From a virus, in IMG/VR virus record IMGVR_UViG_3300025115_000004, positions 1 through 64,000 of that record: a DNA stretch of 64,000 nt; one strand, written 5' to 3'. Both the position numbers and the translations under genes were made by a program. Numbering within the stretch: position 1 is the stretch's first letter; each line of letters opens with the position of its first letter. Shown one piece after another: positions 59,370-64,000 of this stretch. Under the pieces are notes generated by a model. The model did not search any database, was not told the DNA's origin, and worked only from the letters and a program-made list of their open reading frames with translations.

Positions 59370-60701
59370 ATGACGACCGACTACCAACTTGGTTTGTTGT
59401 GTTATCTCGTCCAATCTCCGGAAGGATCTACCTACATTGATCATATAGAGGATGATCTATTCGATTTGGTTGAGTATCAACTTACTTTACAAGTACTCAA
59501 GAAATATCATAAGAAATACAATACATTACCCGGTAGAGTTGCCGGTTTACAGTTTTTAGAAGAACAGATATCTTTAACCAAAGGGTTAAACGCAAATATA
59601 GCCAATGATCTTCGGGAGGTTATGGAGGATATATTTGTTCCTTTGTCAAAGTCAGATAGTGTCAAACTTAAGGATACCATTATTGTTGAGGTTCAGTCTA
59701 AGAATCTCGACAAGTTATTTATGGACTTCGCAGCTGGTTCCCTAACCACTGATCAGGTCTTCAGTAAGATGAACAAGATATCGTCTTTTGTGGGACTGAA
59801 TCATGATGATCATAAGAATGCTGGTTTCTTGGTAGAAGATAGAGGAAAGCATTACGATGAACAAGTGGAAGGGAATCCAACATTCCTTCATGATCTGAAT
59901 AAGTTAACAGCTGCCAGAGGTTTCTACTCTCCGCAGCTGATCGTTTTTATGTCTGGTCCAAAGCACTTCAAGACCGGTTTGATTATTAATATCGCGGTGG
60001 AATATGCCCGGGATGGGTACAATGTTTACTACGCTGACGGAGAGAACGGTGCTCGGAGTATTCGGAATAGGGTGAAACAGAAGATCATGGACTGTACCTT
60101 AGAGGATCTATTTGATAGTTCTATTTATGAGGAACTAGATGATACACTCTATCGATTTGGGAAGTATATGGGGGGTGATCTGTATATTGATGAATTCCCA
60201 GCGAACCAAAAGAGTATAAAAGATATCGAGGCTAGACTGGAATTTCTCAGAGAGGAGTATGGGTGGGTGCCTGATATTATTGTCTACGACTCTATAGATC
60301 ACTTCATCCCGTCAAAAATAGAAGATCAGAAGAGGGATGTTAGGATAAAGATTCAGTTGGTTTATCATGAAGCTATATCCTTGAACAAGAGATGGGAAAC
60401 ATTTGCAATAGTACCATCACAGGTTAACAGAGAGGCTATTCTCAGAAAGAAGACATTTGATATCACTGATCTATCAGAGGATTTCGGTAAAGCTATGAAT
60501 GCTCACGCTATTTTTGCTATATGCGCTACACCTGAGGAGGAGGAGAAAGGAGTTCGAAGGATAGTTCCTATCGCCCAGAGAGAAGGGGTAGCTTATAGAG
60601 GTAAATCTTCCAATATGTGTATTATTCAGATAAAGGAGGATACTATGCAGGTTTATGAGGTGGACAAGGATAAATATCTGGAAGGGTTGGTAGATGATTA
60701 A
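59370..60701 (+). CDS. DnaB-like replicative helicase
   Basis: The 443-residue protein has a Walker A GPKHFKTG near 196 in a RecA-type core, then VYYADGENGARSIRNRVKQKI near 223 and Walker B IIVYDSIDHF near 300. SQVNREAI follows near 350 with the conserved Gln/Arg, and the last part is VRRIVPIAQREG. This is the DnaB order, with a shortened N-terminal domain. The lower similarity in Walker A (K-H-F-K-T) is normal in phage forms. It would unwind the fork and pairs with the primase that follows. Confidence 0.8.
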   Translation: MTTDYQLGLLCYLVQSPEGSTYIDHIEDDLFDLVEYQLTLQVLKKYHKKYNTLPGRVAGLQFLEEQISLTKGLNANIANDLREVMEDIFVPLSKSDSVKLKDTIIVEVQSKNLDKLFMDFAAGSLTTDQVFSKMNKISSFVGLNHDDHKNAGFLVEDRGKHYDEQVEGNPTFLHDLNKLTAARGFYSPQLIVFMSGPKHFKTGLIINIAVEYARDGYNVYYADGENGARSIRNRVKQKIMDCTLEDLFDSSIYEELDDTLYRFGKYMGGDLYIDEFPANQKSIKDIEARLEFLREEYGWVPDIIVYDSIDHFIPSKIEDQKRDVRIKIQLVYHEAISLNKRWETFAIVPSQVNREAILRKKTFDITDLSEDFGKAMNAHAIFAICATPEEEEKGVRRIVPIAQREGVAYRGKSSNMCIIQIKEDTMQVYEVDKDKYLEGLVDD

Positions 60702-61659
60702 CGCAACAAAATATTACGCTTACTTCGATAAATTCCACGGACCGGTTGAACAGTCCTCTAATGGTTGGTACGTAACCAACTGTCCTTTCTGTGGTAAGAG
60801 GAAGTTTGCTATCAATCTGGATTATGGTACGGGAAAGTGCTGGAGAGGTTGTCAATCGACTACCTTATTGACTGAGATCATTATGAGGTCCCACGGAATT
60901 ACGTACTATGATGCCCGGGAACTGGTAGAGTCTATGCATGATGGCCTTCAGTATATTCCGGAATCTGTATCTAAGTATGTTAAGGTAGATATGCAATTAC
61001 CTGCCGGATATACTCCTATACTGTCTGGTACCGGGGTTATGGGTAATCGTGCTAGAGCTTATTTAGAGGGTCGGGGCTTTGATCTGAACTATATGGATAT
61101 GATAGGAGTTGGGTACTGTCAGGATGAAGGACCAACTCTAGAGACTAATTTCTTCGGGTACATAATAATACCTTTCAAGAAGCAGGGCATGTTAGTGTAT
61201 TATATTGGCCGGGATTACATAGGGAACTATATCCGGTATAAAAACCCTCCTAAGGAGATGTTTGGTATTGGTAAGGCAGAATTAATATTTAACGAAGAAG
61301 CTCTTCAGTTATGTGAGAAGGTATATGTCACAGAGGGATGGGCCGATGCTTCTACTATAAAAAGAGCTGGGACATCAATACAAGGAGCTATCTCCAGTCC
61401 TTATCAGAATAATTTACTTATTAAGAGTCCTGTTAAGCAACTTGTTATCATTCCGGACGCTGGATATTACCTAAATGGTCTTGTTATGGCCAAGGCCTTA
61501 ATTCCTTATAAAGAGGTCAAGGTATTGAATATGGATAGTGTAAAAGAGTTCGGTAAGGATGTAAATGAAGTGGGGGTAGAGAGGGTGTATGCTTTGGAAG
61601 CTGAGACACCATTAGCATCCAGACCTTGGATTTATAAAGAGATGAGAGCGCATGCGTGA
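60694..61659 (+). CDS. DNA primase (zinc-finger TOPRIM type)
   Basis: The 321-residue protein has an N-terminal zinc ribbon (NCPFCGKRKF … CWRGC, residues 28-52) and a TOPRIM domain starting VYVTEGWADAST near 210, with LVIIPDAGYYLNG near 248. This is a compact DnaG-type primase, shorter than bacterial ones and lacking a helicase-binding domain. The start overlaps the helicase end by eight bases. Confidence 0.8.
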   Translation: MINATKYYAYFDKFHGPVEQSSNGWYVTNCPFCGKRKFAINLDYGTGKCWRGCQSTTLLTEIIMRSHGITYYDARELVESMHDGLQYIPESVSKYVKVDMQLPAGYTPILSGTGVMGNRARAYLEGRGFDLNYMDMIGVGYCQDEGPTLETNFFGYIIIPFKKQGMLVYYIGRDYIGNYIRYKNPPKEMFGIGKAELIFNEEALQLCEKVYVTEGWADASTIKRAGTSIQGAISSPYQNNLLIKSPVKQLVIIPDAGYYLNGLVMAKALIPYKEVKVLNMDSVKEFGKDVNEVGVERVYALEAETPLASRPWIYKEMRAHA

Positions 61660-62557
61660 TCCTAGTATCCATATCAGAAAGTCAGACCTTACCCGGTTAC
61701 TGGAACCTTATGGCATAGGAGAGCGGGATGTTTATGATATTATGAGGAAGGCCAAAGAACATTCTATAAGGGATAGGGTATTTATCTCTACTAAGGCAAA
61801 GCAGGCTCGTAAGATGAAAAGAACTGTTGAGGCTGAATCTGATACCTTTGAGGTCTTTCACAAGATATATTCAGCTATAATGCTGGAACAGAGTATTATG
61901 TCTACCAGTATTAAGAAGGATTCTCCTATGTATTTGAGTTATAAGGAAGTAGCTGATCAGGCTAGGACTTTCTGTGATTCTATGGGTTTGTCTTATGAAA
62001 CTGGTTTTCGTTTTTATATCGAAAGTGCTATCAAGGTTATAGGTAAGAGAAGATATTCTTTATACAGATTAAAGGCTGCTCATGCTAGACTCCTTGATTA
62101 CTACAAAGCTTATAAAGTGTGGAAAGAGGATAGTAAGCCGATAGAGACCATTAGGATGTATCAGGCATGGCAGAAGACAGTTCTTAAGAACTTTGCAACT
62201 ACCCTAGATGTAATGGATGATGTGACCAAGATGGTTCATTTTATCTATTGTAGGGAAGATGCCGATGCCCTTGGAGCTAATTATGATGACTGGATGGGGG
62301 CACAGTTTGATAAGTGGTCCTATCTGAATATTATCCCGGAATTCAGTGTACTCTATGGGGATAATGCTAAGCTTGTCTATAAAATGTACATGGCGAAACA
62401 ACATAAAACTGATAGTAAAGATGAAAGAAACTACTTCAACAAAGTTCGATCGATCGAAACAGTACCGCTTAAAGCCTTACAGCAGCAAGAGGAAGCTCGC
62501 GCGAGACGCGTACAAAAGGGCTTACGAGAAGCAGGATCGGGAGATAATGGAGTCTGA
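61652..62557 (+). CDS. replication-associated helical protein, unknown
   Basis: The 301-residue, strongly helical, basic protein overlaps the primase end. Regular helices (MRKAKEHSIRDRVFISTKAKQARKMK, in outline; RLLDYYKAYKVWKE) suggest a helicase loader, DNA-binding or fork factor, but no AAA+ motif is present. Unrecognised. Confidence 0.5.
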   Translation: MRDPSIHIRKSDLTRLLEPYGIGERDVYDIMRKAKEHSIRDRVFISTKAKQARKMKRTVEAESDTFEVFHKIYSAIMLEQSIMSTSIKKDSPMYLSYKEVADQARTFCDSMGLSYETGFRFYIESAIKVIGKRRYSLYRLKAAHARLLDYYKAYKVWKEDSKPIETIRMYQAWQKTVLKNFATTLDVMDDVTKMVHFIYCREDADALGANYDDWMGAQFDKWSYLNIIPEFSVLYGDNAKLVYKMYMAKQHKTDSKDERNYFNKVRSIETVPLKALQQQEEARARRVQKGLREAGSGDNGV

Positions 62558-62897
62558 GGGGCAGATAGTATGTCGTAGCTGTGAAATACTATTGATATCT
62601 CCTTCAGGCAGAGGACTAAGACCTTGGGGTCATAGTCACAATCTTCCGGTTAAACATTTTCCTCTTCTAGAGGCTGATCCTAAGAACTTTGGCCCACGGT
62701 GTCAGAACTGGGGAGGGAGAAAGGGATGTCATGAGAAATTGGATGAACCAGACTTCAGGGAGATAGTTAAGTTCAAGGATTTTGACGATTTGATGCGTTA
62801 TCGCTATGAGAAGAATGAACTAGCTTATAATAAGTGGGTTACACAATTAAACGATTTAGGTATTAATCCGGGATGGCCTTATGCGGATAACTATTGA
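62421..62897 (+). CDS. HNH-type nuclease, NinG/recombination-like
   Basis: From the ATG at 62421 this gives 158 residues; it overlaps the previous gene in another frame. A basic N-terminus (RSKQYRLKPYSSKRKLARDAYKRA) precedes a zinc-bound HNH-like core CRSCEILLISP, GHSHNLPVKHFP near 73, and CQNWGGRKGCHEKLD near 98. The H-N-H/C-C-H order matches NinG/Rap-type and related phage nucleases that act on recombination or replication intermediates. The long overlap with the previous gene is unusual. Confidence 0.6.
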   Translation: MKETTSTKFDRSKQYRLKPYSSKRKLARDAYKRAYEKQDREIMESEGQIVCRSCEILLISPSGRGLRPWGHSHNLPVKHFPLLEADPKNFGPRCQNWGGRKGCHEKLDEPDFREIVKFKDFDDLMRYRYEKNELAYNKWVTQLNDLGINPGWPYADNY

Positions 62898-64000
62898 TAA
62901 TATCAAATGTAAGATAGATATCGGTGGGACCGATTATCTTATCGATCCTGATCTGATGAAGAGGTTTAGGGAATATATGTCTGTTGATGTTCCGGGGGCT
63001 CATTTCATCAATCAGAGGCTTCCTTTTCACTATGACGGGAAGAAATATTTCATTACCCCTAAAGGAACAATGGCTACAGGGTTCCTACCAGTATTTCTAC
63101 GTTATATTGATCAGGAGTATCCGGATTTATCTGTAGAGCTTGTAGATGCTAGGGGCTATATCCCAGAGCTGCGGGAAGAGCCTATCACTAAGGTTAGTGA
63201 TGATTGGGATATGATCGAGCAGTATTCTTATCAGAAAGATTTGATAATGAAGTATAGCCATCATATATCCTTTAGGGGACAGGTATTGAAGTTTCCTCGC
63301 GGGGTAATTGATGCTGCCACCAATGCTGGTAAAACAACTATTCTGGCAGGTCTGTATAAGAATCTGAAGAGAGAAGAGAGAATGCTAGTGATCATCCATA
63401 GTACTACCATATTCAAACAGTTAGTTAAGGATTTCAAAAAGGTTTTCCCAGAGGTGGGGGAGATTAATGCTTCTAAGTATTCAGTTAAGCCTTTTACTGT
63501 GGCTATGATTCAGACTCTATATTCTCGTAGGGATGATCTTAATATCAGAAAGGATCTGGCTTCTTTCACGGTATTAGCTGTAGATGAGTGTCATAGAGCT
63601 GGTAGTGCTCAATATGCTAAGGTTCTGGTTCATTGCCCTGCGGCTATGAGAGTGTTTCTATCAGGTACCGCTTTTGACACCTCTGATGTGGTCAACTCAT
63701 TAGTGATTACCGGGTTGTCAGGAGACAAATTAGGAGGGGTTGAAAAGAGGGAGCTAATGGATAAGAGAATAAGTACCCCGGTTAATGTAGAAGTGTTACT
63801 ATGTAATACTTCTTTGAAACAACCGGTTCTGGATTATACAGAGTGTATGGATGAACTTGTCTATTACTCCGAACAAAGAGTGAAGTTGATAGTGGAGGTT
63901 ATTAATAAGAGATTTATATTAGGCCCCGTCCTTATCGCAGTCAATTTTATTCATCACGGTGAGTTCCTTTTGGAAAGGTTGAACAGGTATTTGTGTCCTG
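62881..64000 (+). CDS. SF2 (DEAD/DEAH-type) helicase, truncated by window end
   Basis: At least 373 residues. An N-terminal domain of about 130 residues precedes Walker A AATNAGKTT near 147, VLAVDECHRAGS near 233 (DECH box) and VFLSGTAFDT near 259 (motif III, SGTA). Similar to UvsW-type helicases that process recombination intermediates in phages. It overlaps the HNH gene end by 17 bases; the C-terminal helicase domain continues past 64000. Confidence 0.8.
   Translation, partial: MRITIDNIKCKIDIGGTDYLIDPDLMKRFREYMSVDVPGAHFINQRLPFHYDGKKYFITPKGTMATGFLPVFLRYIDQEYPDLSVELVDARGYIPELREEPITKVSDDWDMIEQYSYQKDLIMKYSHHISFRGQVLKFPRGVIDAATNAGKTTILAGLYKNLKREERMLVIIHSTTIFKQLVKDFKKVFPEVGEINASKYSVKPFTVAMIQTLYSRRDDLNIRKDLASFTVLAVDECHRAGSAQYAKVLVHCPAAMRVFLSGTAFDTSDVVNSLVITGLSGDKLGGVEKRELMDKRISTPVNVEVLLCNTSLKQPVLDYTECMDELVYYSEQRVKLIVEVINKRFILGPVLIAVNFIHHGEFLLERLNRYLCP

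Overview
The window looks like a large part of a lytic-type, podovirus-like tailed phage genome that infects a member of the Bacteroidota. The packaging and virion genes (large terminase, portal, scaffold-like protein, capsid, ring/adaptor-like proteins, a very large tail-hub protein, an IHF/HU protein inside the structural block, a 2347-residue polyvalent protein) and the DnaB/primase/SF2 helicase block recall crAss-like phages. That placement is an inference from gene order and size, not from a search. Promoters with the Bacteroidota -7 element TAnnTTTG, often with TTG/TTTG 19-20 bases upstream, and the near absence of Shine-Dalgarno sequences support the host assignment. TAG, TGA and TAA all act as normal stops.

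Layout. (1) 1-3.06 kb, + strand: AT-rich single genes separated by long inverted repeats that resemble integron attC sites. They include a Mom-like DNA-modification gene and a PAPS-reductase-fold gene. (2) 3.1-3.54 kb: small membrane proteins ending in a terminator shared with the opposite strand. (3) 3.55-12.4 kb, - strand: a dense early-type operon of more than 20 mostly tiny unknown genes plus a topoisomerase VI-A/Spo11-like protein. (4) 12.4-13.76 kb: a long non-coding control-like region with palindromes and G-rich tracts. (5) 13.76-19.3 kb: mostly - strand accessory genes, including a probable Acb2/Tad1-type signal sponge, an HNH protein, a RyR-like protein, two exported proteins and a candidate structured RNA. 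(6) 19.28-19.83 kb: a divergent switch region with eight phased palindromes. (7) 19.8-58.4 kb, + strand: packaging, head, tail and fibre genes. (8) 58.4-64 kb, + strand: membrane proteins, then replication genes, running off the window end.

The most unusual content is in region 3. Eleven intercistronic junctions carry a roughly 42-nt element that looks like a tRNA without its anticodon arm. Each has an acceptor-like stem and a T-arm whose 3' strand is always exactly 12 nt, as in tRNA (7+5). Each has a 7-nt T-loop (TTCGANT or ATCGTYT), and ten have a linker with the D-loop GG. All end in one unpaired base followed by CAA. Most abut or overlap the stop codon of the upstream gene and lie 19-38 nt before the next start. 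They have no U-tract, so they are not ordinary terminators. They may be processing or stability signals recognised by the host tRNA machinery (RNase P, RNase Z, CCA enzyme, EF-Tu). The same operon also has a near-invariant start context, TAGTTATG, whose core recurs as perfect palindromes in the control region.

How the parts may work together: early - strand transcripts from about 12.4 and 19.3 kb would express host-takeover and anti-defence genes. The phased array beside the ribbon-helix-helix gene could control the switch to the rightward late operon.
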